Shown here: positions 21,756 to 32,799 of the stretch, in pieces
How positions within the stretch are numbered: the stretch's first letter is position 1
Layout of the letters: every line of letters starts with the position of its first letter
NCBI GenBank assembly: GCA_037893245.1
Contig: JBAIAA010000022.1
Coordinates: 1 to 64,000 of the forward strand
DNA length: 64,000 nt
DNA from: Crossaster papposus
Lineage: Eukaryota; Echinodermata; Asteroidea; Velatida; Solasteridae
Direction of reading: 5' to 3'
Translations under genes and position numbers: made by a program
Notes under the pieces: generated by a model
The model's input: only the letters and a program-made list of their open reading frames with translations
Databases searched by the model: none
Told to the model about the DNA's origin: nothing

Positions 21756-22468
21756 AAAAGCTCTTGCAGAAAGGGCAAAACAGACTTTCGGCATACGCAA
21801 GTCTACAATCCGTAACCTCTTCCCGCATCTTGTAGACGTCAATGGTTCACAGGTTCACAGTACGCGTGAAATATTCGCACATGCATTCACACGTGCGTGC
21901 ATTTCTCTCTCACCTGTCAATCGTTCAATATCACTGAACCTTTGAGCTGCTCATCTGCCAAGTTCTCCAGATTCAAAACTTCTGCTGATTCCACTAAATG
22001 CTCGTCCCTCATCAAATACAGACCGGCTTTCATAAATCTTAAAAAAATAACCAGAAGATATAATTGCAATTATTCATCCAGTGTTGTAGTACTAGAACTC
22101 GCACCAAATTATGTAAACATAATAATGACCCTATAAACTCTCTGGCATGCTGTCATTTTGAAGAATTTTGAAGTAGTCTAATGATGTGTCCCAGAGATGC
22201 ATTTTTTTTTAAATTTCTATTAAGCAGTTGGTTCAATATCAAATCTAAAAATATTATTGGTTCAAATCTAAAAATATTATTTTCTTGGTATATATAGCAT
22301 CCACAGAATTAAACCGTCGTCAGTTTAGTTTTCAAGCACCTTTCTTTTAATTAGATTTTTGAGAACTTTTGCGGCTTTCAAACAATAAAAATGTACAACT
22401 GACAATAAGTAAAACATTTTTGAGGTCTTGGATATATTTGGACAATGTGCCCCTCTCAACAATTTTAA
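21756..22468. other. Intron or intergenic DNA
   Basis: No gene or known repeat is seen; A/T-rich in its second half. Confidence 0.4.
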
Positions 22469-22819
22469 AGGTAAACACCATTGGTAATTGCTTGAATTAT
22501 CATGAATGGGTACATTTTTGGGGGTTGTATTTTTTAGTAAACATTGTTCAACTGACTTGTCTGGAGTTTTACAATCATGGATGCTGAGAAAAGCAAGAAA
22601 AACGACATTTGTTTTCAACCGTCGTCAGGCAGTAGTTCTTATATTGTTCCTGTTTATTTTTATTATATAAAATTCAATTTTTCAGAACAATTAGAGGATA
22701 TCTAGCGCAATCCTTTTGCTAGATGCCTACAATCATTATTTACCTAAAAATAAGTAAGATATTTCCTAATATAATTCTGTAGTAAAATGTTGCGATTTTG
22801 CAAATGGTGTATCCTACCT
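22469..22819 (+). mobile_element. TTAA-flanked MITE, copy C
   Basis: This is the cleanest member: it starts AGGTAAACACCATTGG and ends AATGGTGTATCCTACCT, with TTAA on both sides. The body shares CATGGATGCTGAGAAAAGCA with copies A, B and D. It is 351 bp and non-coding, and lies just downstream of the oxidoreductase first exon. Confidence 0.75.
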
Positions 22820-22850
22820 TTAAATCACGAGTGGGAAACAAAAATCATAC

Positions 22851-22992
22851 CTCTTCGTGACTGGTTCGCTGGGTCCGTTAAAGCAAACTGAGATACCAGG
22901 CCGCTCTGAGCAATATTTGGCGGCTGCACTGCCCCATAAACCTGCCCCGACGACACAAATACGTCAAATACCTCGGTTGGAGTTGCAGACAT
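22851..22992 (-). pseudogene. FAD-dependent oxidoreductase, first exon with a frameshift
   Basis: On the minus strand an ATG opens MSATPTEVFDV. After that the family-like Rossmann segment VVGAGLWGSAAAKYC, a GxGxxG dinucleotide-binding motif, is found one frame over. The break coincides with a T-run. The exon ends at GAG before GTATGA (splice donor). The segment that normally follows this N-terminus was not found between here and 19534. Confidence 0.65.
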
Positions 22993-23855
22993 GACTGACA
23001 AACGATGGGGTTATCACGTACAGCTAGTAGTACGACACTAAATTACATGAAAGGAAAACACAAACAGAAAACTGAAAAGGTCAGGTAAACACAAAATGTC
23101 AACGGAAAAGTCGTAGATCGTCCTGATAAGGAAAGTATTCAGTTGATACGTACGGGGTGTTCTGTACATAGGGTCATTTTTGACAATTTGTCTTGTTCCT
23201 GTATACAATTTATTTAACCATCATATATATGAAAATGCATGAGTATACCCACAGACTCTGTGTCTTGATTGACCGAGAGCTAGTCACATGGTATTTTCTA
23301 TTTTTACTATCTTTCTGTGCACGACCAAAAGTACTATAGTCGTAGCAACCATGGTACTATACCATTAGCAACCAAAGTAGTACCCATGGTGCAGTATTTG
23401 TGTGTAAATGTATGCTGATGTGCGTGTTGAGCGTAACGCGTATTGTTCCAAAGAGCCAGCACTACAGAGTTGGATTAAAATAAAAGTTCATTTTAACTGT
23501 ATTTAGATTATAATTATAAAATATTAAAACCAAGCTGTATCTGTGAGTGAGGCATGAAGGTAGGAAACCTCAATTGACATGGGCGAGGTGTTAAAAACTG
23601 TCATAAGGTGTTATAAACGTGAAAATACTGGTACGACTACGAGTATTAAATGACTAAAGAGACTGGAGAGATCGTGCTGTGGCTTCAAAGAATAATAACA
23701 GTTTTCTTATCTGTTCGATGCTTCCAATACTACAAGCACACACTATGCCTAATGCGCATCAACCGAATGTATATGTGTGTAACAATGAGACGGAGCATAT
23801 AAGTGACCGACTTCTTATTGTGGGGATTTCCTTGAACTTGTTCAAGTCTCCCATG
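22993..23855. other. Intergenic DNA
   Basis: No gene is supported. It contains a small run of ATGGTACTA/AGCAACCA repeats around 23338-23392. Confidence 0.4.
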
Positions 23856-24158
23856 TTATACCCCAGTCACAATTGGCTTGCGATGGGTTTGCGATTAGTT
23901 TACGGCGGATTTCTAGGCATTTTCGGCCGGGGCCCCACGAGACTCCTTGCGGCTGCCAGGTCATTTTTTGGCATCGGGCGGGCATCGAGTTACTTTTAAC
24001 TCGGACTTAAAACCTGGTGCGGCGTTTCGCATCGCAAACTGATCGCCAATAAATCGGTCAATGCCTAGCCGATGTCCGGCACACGTCGGGCGGGCGCAAA
24101 GCCAAATAACCCTAACCCACGCCGCCCGGGCTCCGCTTTAATTGTGACTGGGGTATAA
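23856..24158. mobile_element. 303-bp MITE with TATACCCCAGTCACAATT ends
   Basis: The left end TTATACCCCAGTCACAATT and right end AATTGTGACTGGGGTATAA are perfect inverted repeats. The likely target duplication is TA. The interior is GC-rich and non-coding. Confidence 0.85.
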
Positions 24159-24279
24159 GGCAACCCTTTAACTACATTTTCGCACAATTTATGGACACAC
24201 CATTTTCCCCCAGTTTTTGTTTGCTGGGCTAAATATCACAATGTTATCATTGTTCATATGATTTTCCATAAGGTTTTAA

Positions 24280-24513
24280 CCAGTTCGCGCCGGATGACGT
24301 ATATAAACGCAAAAATTTCCCCAAATTCAAAACGGATGACGCATAAACACGCTAAGTTCAAGTTCGGAAATGTATGTCAGCAGCGCGCAAGGCCGGAAAT
24401 GCGTGGGTGTGCTACCCAGCACTATCGGCCTGAACACGCTTCGGATCGAGTTTCGTTAAAAATAATCCCGCCCGTCGGCTCGGCGATAGTAAAATAATCC
24501 TGGCGCGAACTGG
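24280..24513. mobile_element. 234-bp TTAA MITE, CCAGTTCGCGCC family
   Basis: The ends CCAGTTCGCGCC and GGCGCGAACTGG are inverted, with TTAA immediately outside both. TTAA duplication and CC/GG termini fit a piggyBac-derived non-autonomous element. Confidence 0.85.
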
Positions 24514-24517
24514 TTAA

Positions 24518-25034
24518 TATGTTAACTGTGCCAGTAAGCAACTTGGTGAATTTGAAGCTCACCGATACTGACTACTTGATAATATCTGGAGACAGTGTAA
24601 ATGTGCGCATGTTTATGGGTTCATGAAGTTGTCATTTTGGATAATTACTATGATCACATAATTATTCAGTCACTTACAGTGTATACATTGTATGCTTTAG
24701 AAAATGTTATTGAAGTAAGGATATGTAGAATCACCAAAATAAACTTTTCCAAAAAAATGTTAATAATAATATACCCAAATATAGGAATAAATATATTACG
24801 CGGCAGGGATTAACGATTTATGCAAATTAGTCATATTTCCACCACTTGGATTTGTTGATATTTTTAGTATGTTATTCTAGAGAGCTTATAGAAGTGCACT
24901 GTGGTGAAAAATATTCTATTGCAATTTGTGTGGGGTCAACAAAAGAAAATTAAGTATTTTCCCTGGACTATAATCCTACTCCTAGCGTCTTGACCTAGAT
25001 GAAATTGCTTAGGTGAAATAAACTTGTTTATTAA
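24518..25034. other. AT-rich intergenic DNA
   Basis: No gene or repeat recognised. Confidence 0.4.
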
Positions 25035-25520
25035 AAGCCCTGTCCGCACTGGACTTAATTTGGGCAAACTAACCGAGCCAATGGGTAACTTGCCCATTTC
25101 AAGTCCAGTGCGGACAGCCTGTGTAACTTTCCTCACAGGTAACTTACCCACGCCGCGTGGGAAGTTTAACCGAGCCAAAGGTGCCCAGGAAGATTGACCA
25201 GGAAGATTTAACCGAGCCAGAAAATCCAGTGCGGACGCGACGTCTCGGTTAAATCTTCCATCACCCATTATGTAAGAAAATAATGTTGAGAGCTAGCGTC
25301 GGGAACAGACGATCCGGTCGTCAAGTCGCGGTCATAGGTCACGCAGGGCGCCCTCTTTATTGTTTTGGAGCCAGTTTGGTTATAGTTTACCCATCGTCCC
25401 GGCAATTCTACCCGCGTCAATTAAATCCAAGTGCGGACAGTGGGAAGATTAACCCATCGGAATGTTACCCGGCGTCATGGTCAAATTACCCAAAATGTTT
25501 ATCCAGTGCGAACACGGCTT
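25035..25520. mobile_element. Foldback/MITE with CCAGTGCGGAC repeats
   Basis: The ends AAGCCCTGTCCGCACTGGA and TCCAGTGCGAACACGGCTT are imperfect inverted repeats. CCAGTGCGGAC and TTAACCGAGCCA motifs recur inside in both orientations. Non-coding. Confidence 0.65.
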
Positions 25521-26669
25521 AGGTCATTTCATTTAACAATAACTCTGCTATTATTTTATCATAGGCCCTATTGTTAATACGTGGCCAACTGTATTGACAT
25601 GAATTTTGTCCATAGAAATACGAAATGTAACTTTATACTTATTTCTTATCTTCCATAAAGCCTACATGTATCAATTACGTTTGGTAGAACGATTGTGTAA
25701 AATGACCTGTGACATCGCATAGCACCCCCAAGGCATTATAGTGGTACGGTCGGCATGCACTATTTTTCAAAATCAAAGTGTCCGATGCAGCTTGCGGAAT
25801 ACACCTTGAAATTTCACTTTTCATTCAAATCGTATGTAAATCTTAGTACCACAATCTTATTCGTCGATGTGTACTTGCATCTCAGATGGCTTATAGAGGA
25901 CTTCTGTGGCCGTTTTGAGGGTGAAATCGGATGTTTTGGGCAAACATTAGTCCGAGTAACTTGGACCCAAAAATCACCTTTTTTAACACGTGGACATGTC
26001 GGGGGATATCCAATCAAGAGCCCTTTGGATCGCTGTACGGAATGTCTGCACATCGATCCCCCATGACCTCCCACACTTATTTATCCCCCAAAATGTCACG
26101 GAAAACGGCCACTTACAAAAATGCTGCTTGTCCCCAGTACTCAGTAGGCACTAAGGATCAAAGAAGACACTAACAACAGTATCAGTGTGTTCTTACCTTT
26201 CCAAAAAGTGAGAAAATCAGGCCTCAAAATGTGGAGCAATGTTCGCCGATTCAAATGCACATAATTTATAGCCATTGTTGAGCAAAGTCAACGGCTGTTA
26301 CCTGTTTCGTGCACTGTGCTGTAGAGGGTGGCTAAAAAATACTAGTTGAGTACACACTATAGTGACTACACACCGTCCAAAACATGTTTCTTTGACCTAT
26401 ACATACGTCAAAGATACACGTCTTTTATAAAAACGAACTTTCTCCATACTGAACAGGCACCTTTTTTACCTTTGACGTTGCCTTTTCAACTCCAAATAAA
26501 ATATTGAAAGGAAAAGTTCCTAACCGCAGTTTCATAATCATATACACAGGCCAAACTTAAGGGCGCCGCCATTACTAAAACTATTCGCGCCTCGACTTTT
26601 GAGGGCGCTACACATTATTTTGGTCAAAACATTCGCTTCAGACGCATCGCGTCCAAAAGCGAAATTCTT
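25521..26669. other. Intergenic DNA
   Basis: No gene is supported. Overlapping open frames near 25755-26170 have no recognisable domain. Confidence 0.4.
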
Positions 26670-26938
26670 CCAAATAGGCACTTTGGGAGACAAATTAGCG
26701 ATAGTTTTGATTCACTTGGGAGACAGTGGCACTTAGGGAGACATTTCAGTGTCTCCCTAAGTGTCTAGCTACCCCACAAAACGATATTTGGGAGTTATTT
26801 TTTCTCGGAGAAGACAGATTTGGGTCTAAATAGCATAAATATGAAATTTCGTGGAAAAAGCTCCAGGTAAAAACGGGTTAGGTTACAATAAAGATTGTGC
26901 ACGACTCTATGGGATTGTCTCCCAAAGTGCCCATTTGG
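26670..26938. mobile_element. 269-bp MITE with CCAAATAGGCACTTTGGGAG ends
   Basis: The left end CCAAATAGGCACTTTGGGAG and right end CTCCCAAAGTGCCCATTTGG are inverted repeats. A nested inverted repeat (CACTTAGGGAGACA/TGTCTCCCTAAGTG) lies inside near 26731-26765. Non-coding. Confidence 0.8.
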
Positions 26939-28142
26939 AGGTATTGTAAAATCTATTATTATATTTTGTTTTCATTTTTTTTTTCAAGACCCATTTTTAC
27001 TGTGTTTGTTTTTGTACCAACTTGTCTCTCACCAAAATTTCGCGAGGATTTTCTCTCCACTGATGTTCACTCCGAACCGTTGAGGGTGTCTGACCCTAGT
27101 GCTCGGGATAGCCGGGCTAGGTAGCCCTTTCGCTGGACTCTGTTGTTCTCTAACACAATGACTGCTACTAGATGGACCTTGCTGTAGGCCCAACTCGGAT
27201 TCGCAGTTTGCTTACTATTGACGAATATGTTTCAATAAGCAGGTAGACCCAGCCTTGTATTTTACACCCCAAGCGACGAGGTGTGGTGGTCGACTTCAGA
27301 TTACTCTTTAGTCGATGGGACCCTTCCACACAAATTGAAAGGGCCCAGTGATTCAGGTACACCCCCCTGCTACACCTGGCTGGGGCAGTAGAGGGAGCTT
27401 AACCCCTCACTGGTACATGGTGCTAGGAATAACACTCCCCTCACCCAAAAAGTATACATCCTCCAGATTATAAGCTAGAAGAGTTAAGTACTCAAATGGT
27501 GTTTAAAGCACACAGGAACATTTACATTCATTTCAAAAATAACCTAGCGAATGATTAGGCCAGATAAAAAACAAAACTAGTTTCTAGTCCAGATGGTTTT
27601 TGGTTATAGGGTCGTATCATATAATAATAATTAGACTCCACTAATAAAAAAAATAAGAATTAGGATTGGTAGAAAAGTGCCGATGTGAATATGACTCAGA
27701 TTTTTGTCACTTTTAATTTATTTAAAAACTTTTGTTGTAGCAAAAAATTGATCCACACGAGGATAAGAAACAATATATTCATGATTTGGCCTTATAAAAA
27801 GCTTACATGGATTAAAGATTGTACTGGTCCCCCCTTGTTTATTTCATCTGGTTTGTCGTCTAGAAGAAAACAGAAAAACCAATGTAGGTAATTTTAACGA
27901 TCATTCAAATGACTGATCGTTGAAAATTACTTACATTGTTGTTTTTTCTTATTATGTACGGTTATGATATTGGGTTTTCCTATAATCACAGCTTTAGCAA
28001 CTGCTGCGTTTTTTGAGAGACACCTTGTAGTTAGGGAAGTTATCAGTAAAGACACCAAACATGTTTGTTTTTTAAGCGCCAAAGATTGCAAACTGCATGA
28101 AGTCCTGGCTGCAAGACGTCCTAATGGCGGTATGCAGCACTT
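26939..28142. other. Intergenic DNA with one long hairpin
   Basis: No gene is supported. At about 27881-27939 a strong imperfect inverted repeat pairs CAATGTAGGTAATTTTAACG with CGTTGAAAATTACTTACATTG around a short loop. Confidence 0.5.
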
Positions 28143-28458
28143 CGTAGGCCGCTGAGGCAGGCGCCCTCTAACGCCTAACGTGACCACGCCCTTAGCTTCG
28201 AATAGAACGTCTTGGCTAACTAACTTAATCGCTCGAAAAATTCGCATGTGTGTGTGACGTTGTGTGTACAATCGCGTGACGTATCATGGTCAAGTTTCTG
28301 TTACGTCACGTAATTATGCACTCAACGCCACACGCGCATGCAAATGCGGCACAATTATGCTTAATAATTTTCCGAGCGATTGTTGGTTAGCCAAGACGTC
28401 CTATTCGAAGGTCATGGCGTGGTCTACGTTTAGAGGATGCCCTCATAGGCAGCCTACG
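28143..28458. mobile_element. MITE with CGTAGGC ends, copy 1
   Basis: The left end CGTAGGCCGCTGAGGCAGGC and right end GGCAGCCTACG are imperfect inverted repeats, with further inner pairing (CTTGGCTAAC/GTTAGCCAAG). A related copy is at 54057-54365. Non-coding. Confidence 0.75.
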
Positions 28459-28641
28459 ATACCGCGATTATAATGCCAAAAATGTGTAATTTTCTTATTT
28501 TTTTTAATTTTTTTTTGTACATATAATTGTATTTTATACCTTTATATAACATTGTACTATGGATAAGCATTCAGCCATTAAGCTGATTTTTGAATTTGTT
28601 TGTGATTGTAAATTAGTGTATACACAAGACATTTAGACAAT

Positions 28642-28647
28642 TAAAGA
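28642..28647. other. Polinton target-site duplication, left
   Basis: TAAAGA lies just outside the left terminal repeat. The heptamer TAAAGAA occurs at both borders (28642-28648 and 44497-44503), so the 6-bp duplication is ambiguous by one base. Polintons typically make 6-bp duplications. Confidence 0.8.
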
Positions 28648-28789
28648 AGTAGTAGGGATGTGCCGCTTGTAAACCAAATCTTAAAAAACTCAATTTGGTG
28701 TGTGCCACTTTTGAACTCAATTTAGTCTAACAAAAAAACTAGTCTTATTTATCTTGCGAGAGCGCCCTCTATGGGTTAAATAAAAAAAC
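28648..28789 (+). repeat. Polinton terminal inverted repeat, left
   Basis: The 142-bp sequence from AGTAGTAGGGATGTGCCGC to GGGTTAAATAAAAAAAC matches the reverse complement of 44356-44497 base for base as read by eye. Confidence 0.9.
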
Positions 28790-28873
28790 TATAAATGACC
28801 AATTTTGTGTATCTTGGTTTACTCTCAATAAAATTTAAATAAAAAAATTATTATAATACTTATATTATAAAGT

Positions 28874-31800
28874 ATGATGAAGAAACCAACACCAATAGGA
28901 TATGGACGTTGGTCTAAATCAACCTTGCAACAATATGTGGAGCGAAATAATATCACAGTTCCAGGGCGGAGCCTACGTCGAGACTATATCGACACCATTA
29001 GAGTAGAAGAGAATAAATATAAAAACTTGAATCGCAAGAAACTAGATGATCTCAAACAAATCGTAGACGACGAAGAGTTACAATTTACGCCAACTGGTAA
29101 ACTAGGTCGATTTTTACGAAAGGATTTAATTTTAGCGATTAAATCGTATAAAAACCCCGATAGCTTTAGAGAGGCAGATTTTCAAGTACATAGAGCTTTT
29201 AGAAACAGTTATAGAAACTGGGAGCTGACGCCTAGGTTGTTTAACAACGACGTAGAGCAATTCTTTAATACACACGTGAAGCAGATTGAAAAAATTGTTA
29301 CGTCGGAGCTGAGAGATCTATCGTCTTTAAAAGTTCAATTAGGATTTAAAGCGAAATACGATAAAACAAATCAAGACGGCTTAGTAGAAACCAGCGCTTT
29401 TACCTTTTTTGGTAAAAAACAAGTTGTTTTAAACGAGAGTCAGATAAAACAACCAGTAAAAGATCAAATCTTTAAAATAAAAGAAAAACACGCCAAAAAT
29501 ACGAGACAAGGATCGGGTTGGAGCCTCGTTAGAATATTAGCGTTTTATATCAACATCGACCGTTATAGACCTTTGAGCGGAAACTCTTATATAAAATTAC
29601 CGCAGTTTTTAGTAAACAAAAAGGCTTTTATTAACGTCAGAAACAAAGACAACGAATGTTTACGGTGGTGTTTGAGAGCCGCTCTCGGCAAGTATACCGA
29701 CAAAATAAAACAACGAGTAAAAGACAAACCCGATTTTAAAATCCACGAAGACAGGCCATCAATTTACGATAAAAACGATGGATTAAATTTTAAAGACGTA
29801 GACTTTCCCGTTCGAATCAATCAAATAGAAAAGATAGAGAGACAAAACAATCTTAGTATAAATGTGTTTGCGTACGAAAATGAGAAAGAAAAGGCAAAAA
29901 AAGAAGTACGGCCATTATATTTATCTAAAAACGCCAACGACCCCACAGTCATAAATCTGCTGTTGTTTTCCTCAGGCAAAACGAATCACTATTGTTGGAT
30001 AAAACATATATCTAGAATATTTTTTAACCAAACGAAACACCAGCATAAAACATACGTCTGTTTCAGATGTTTGGCGCACTACAACACACGAGACAAGTTG
30101 GACAGGCATACGCAAGATTGCGAGGGAACAGATAAGCCGCCATCTAAGGTTGTCTTTCCAAAAGGTTTTAACGACGACCCTCCGATATTAAAATTTAAAA
30201 ATCACAAGTTTGCGCAAGACGCACCTTTTGTCATTTACGCCGACTTTGAATCGGTATTAAAAAAATTAAAAACTCAAGAGGCAAACACGCAGGAGACTCA
30301 AGTTCACAAAGCTTGCGGTTATTCGTTGATCGCTTTAAGGTACGACGGTAAAGTTAAATTTCAAGAGACCTATAGAGGAACAGATGCCGTGACCAAGTTT
30401 TTAGACTCGGCGTTGCGTTTAAGATACAAAGTAAACAAAGTTTTTAAAAACCCCAAACCCATAGACTTTACCACAAGAGACAACATCGAGCACCAAAACG
30501 CAAATACGTGTTGGATTTGCGATAAGCCAATATACCCCAACTATTCTTCAAACTGTCAGTGCCCTATACCGAAAGAACCTCGCACTGCCGAAGAACAAAA
30601 AGAATATTGTTATTTAAACCAAAAAGGATTTATAGAGTCAAAGTGTCTAAAGTGTAAAAAACATATCAACAAATTTAGAAAGGTGAGAGATCACTGCCAC
30701 ATCACAGGCAAATACAGAGGAGCCGCGCACGCTTATTGCAATCTAAAACTGCAGGTGGTGCCGGATAGAACCCCAATACCCGTCATCTTTCACAATTTAC
30801 AAAATTACGACGCTCATTTAATCATGCAAGGTTTGTCTAATACTGAAGAAGATATCGGTTTTATCCCCAGCAACTCAGAAAAATACATTTCGTTTTCGAT
30901 CGGTAATCTGAGATTTATAGACTCGTTTAAATTTATGGCAACGTCGTTGGATAGACTAGTCAACGCGTGTCCCAAAGAGGCGTTTACTCTACTCAGAGAA
31001 CGCTATAAAGATCAAAATCCTAAGAGTGTCGACCTGCTCTTACAAAAAGGTGTTTATCCGTACGAGTATATGGACTCGTTCGATAAGTTTGAAGAGACGA
31101 GCTTACCAAGCATCGACAAGTTTTATAGCAGCCTCAAAGACTCTAACGTATCGCAACAAGATTACTCTCGAGCTCAACAAGTGTGGAACGAATTTAACCT
31201 CAAAAACCTGGGTGAATATCACGACTTGTACGTCACAACTGACGTGTTACTTTTGGCAGGTGTGTTTGAAAAGTTTAGAAAAATGTGTAAAAAGAACTAT
31301 AAGTTAGATCCCGCTAACTATTATACCTCTCCTGGGTTATCGTGGGACGCGTTGTTAAAACACTCGGGAGTCGAGCTCGAGTTGTTGACCGATGTGGACA
31401 AACACTTGTTTTTTGAAAAAGCAAAAAGAGGAGGACTCTCGAGCGTGGGTAGTTCTAGGTACTACAAAGCAAACAATAAATATCTACCCGATTATAATCC
31501 AGACGAGCCATCGACTTACATCACGTATCTCGACGCCAACAATTTATACGGTTGGGCCATGAGTCAGTATTTACCCTACGCCGATTTTGAATGGGTAAAA
31601 CCCAAACTATTTACAACAGAAAGCATTATGTCAATCTCAGAAACGTCCGATATAGGGTGTCTGTTGGAGGTAGACTTAGATTACCCCAACGCTTTGCACG
31701 ATTGGCACAATGATTTTCCGCTAGCCCCCGAAAATATCAAAGTACCCCAAGAGTGGTTATCTGAGTATCAACTGGGGTTGTTAACCGGTCTGAACGAATC

Positions 31801-32788
31801 TAAATTAATAGCCACTCTATACAACAGACGTAAATATGTCTTGCACTACAGATCGTTACAACAGTATCTCAATCTTGGTCTGCGACTCAAAAAAGTACAT
31901 CGCGTATTAAAATTTAAGCAAGCGCCTTGGATGAAATCTTACATAGACAAAAACACTCGACTAAGAGCTAAAGCAACGTCCGACTTTGAAAAGGACTTTT
32001 TTAAGCTCATGAACAACAGCGTTTTTGGAAAGACGATGGAAAACGTGAGAAATAGAACGAACGCGTTTTTGCTCAGAGACGACCAAGTTTCCAAATATCA
32101 AGAGTTGGTGCGTAAACCGAGCTATAAAAATACGACGATTTTTACCGATTGCAATCTAGCGTTTATCGAAATGTATAAGACCAAGACGCTATTAAACAAA
32201 CCTATTTATGCGGGAGTGAGTATTTTAGACCTCTCAAAAACTCTCATGTACGACTTTTATTATAACCACCTCAAAGAGACCTATAGAGACCGAGTAGGGT
32301 TACTTTATACCGATACGGACAGTCTACTCTTGAGCGTTGAGACGGACGATGTTTATAAAGATATACAAAAAGACTCTGACTTGTATGACCTGTCAAACTA
32401 TAATCAGAGTCACGAGATCTATGGCTCTAAAAACAAAAAGGTCATCGGTAAATTTAAAGACGAGTTTGGTGGAAAACCAGTCAGCGAATGCGTTTGCTTA
32501 AGACCAAAGATGTACTCGATTTTAACCTCTGACTCTAACCTTAAAAAAGCCAAGGGAGTCACCAAAGCAGTCACCGACAAACAATTAAGTCACGAGCGTT
32601 ATCTCGACTGTCTCAAAACAAAAGATTCTCAAAGTGATAAGATGACCTACATCAGATCAAAAAATCACGTCTTGCACACCATTGAGCAAAACAAACTGTC
32701 GTTGAGCCCGTTAGACACAAAGCGGTATATACTCCCGAACGGTTCTACTACTCTAGCTTTTGGTCACTATATAATTAAAGACCTGTAA
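28874..32788 (+). CDS. polB: Protein-primed type B DNA polymerase
   Basis: The 1304-aa protein replicates the element genome. The N-terminal ~90 residues contain two SAP-like helix pairs (LQQYVERNN, LDDLKQIVDD). A CxxC...H zinc-finger-like segment (CFRCLAHYNTRDKLDRH, about 397) precedes the exonuclease ExoI motif YADFES (about 457). An inserted Cys-rich HNH/endonuclease VII-like block carries VRDHCHITGKYRGAAHAYCN (about 610-630). Other motifs are HNLQNYDAHL (ExoII), YLDANNLYGWAM (Pol A), KLMNNSVFGKTMEN (Pol B), YTDTDS (Pol C, about 1155) and KxY-like LRPKMYS. The first ATG of two adjacent ones is used. It converges on the integrase gene 8 bp away. The ORF is intact and fits the family in length and motif order. 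Confidence 0.95.
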   Translation: MMKKPTPIGYGRWSKSTLQQYVERNNITVPGRSLRRDYIDTIRVEENKYKNLNRKKLDDLKQIVDDEELQFTPTGKLGRFLRKDLILAIKSYKNPDSFREADFQVHRAFRNSYRNWELTPRLFNNDVEQFFNTHVKQIEKIVTSELRDLSSLKVQLGFKAKYDKTNQDGLVETSAFTFFGKKQVVLNESQIKQPVKDQIFKIKEKHAKNTRQGSGWSLVRILAFYINIDRYRPLSGNSYIKLPQFLVNKKAFINVRNKDNECLRWCLRAALGKYTDKIKQRVKDKPDFKIHEDRPSIYDKNDGLNFKDVDFPVRINQIEKIERQNNLSINVFAYENEKEKAKKEVRPLYLSKNANDPTVINLLLFSSGKTNHYCWIKHISRIFFNQTKHQHKTYVCFRCLAHYNTRDKLDRHTQDCEGTDKPPSKVVFPKGFNDDPPILKFKNHKFAQDAPFVIYADFESVLKKLKTQEANTQETQVHKACGYSLIALRYDGKVKFQETYRGTDAVTKFLDSALRLRYKVNKVFKNPKPIDFTTRDNIEHQNANTCWICDKPIYPNYSSNCQCPIPKEPRTAEEQKEYCYLNQKGFIESKCLKCKKHINKFRKVRDHCHITGKYRGAAHAYCNLKLQVVPDRTPIPVIFHNLQNYDAHLIMQGLSNTEEDIGFIPSNSEKYISFSIGNLRFIDSFKFMATSLDRLVNACPKEAFTLLRERYKDQNPKSVDLLLQKGVYPYEYMDSFDKFEETSLPSIDKFYSSLKDSNVSQQDYSRAQQVWNEFNLKNLGEYHDLYVTTDVLLLAGVFEKFRKMCKKNYKLDPANYYTSPGLSWDALLKHSGVELELLTDVDKHLFFEKAKRGGLSSVGSSRYYKANNKYLPDYNPDEPSTYITYLDANNLYGWAMSQYLPYADFEWVKPKLFTTESIMSISETSDIGCLLEVDLDYPNALHDWHNDFPLAPENIKVPQEWLSEYQLGLLTGLNESKLIATLYNRRKYVLHYRSLQQYLNLGLRLKKVHRVLKFKQAPWMKSYIDKNTRLRAKATSDFEKDFFKLMNNSVFGKTMENVRNRTNAFLLRDDQVSKYQELVRKPSYKNTTIFTDCNLAFIEMYKTKTLLNKPIYAGVSILDLSKTLMYDFYYNHLKETYRDRVGLLYTDTDSLLLSVETDDVYKDIQKDSDLYDLSNYNQSHEIYGSKNKKVIGKFKDEFGGKPVSECVCLRPKMYSILTSDSNLKKAKGVTKAVTDKQLSHERYLDCLKTKDSQSDKMTYIRSKNHVLHTIEQNKLSLSPLDTKRYILPNGSTTLAFGHYIIKDL

Positions 32789-32799
32789 GAAAAATCTTA
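32786..32799. terminator. Mini-hairpin holding both stop codons
   Basis: TAAGA-AAAA-TCTTA forms a 5-bp stem in which the polymerase stop TAA and the integrase stop (opposite strand) sit in the two arms. It is one of several hairpins at Polinton gene ends. Confidence 0.4.

Noticed and set aside
25755..26173. Overlapping 80-103-aa frames as a possible gene
   Set aside because: Three frames on both strands are open, with no domain, splice pattern or start context.
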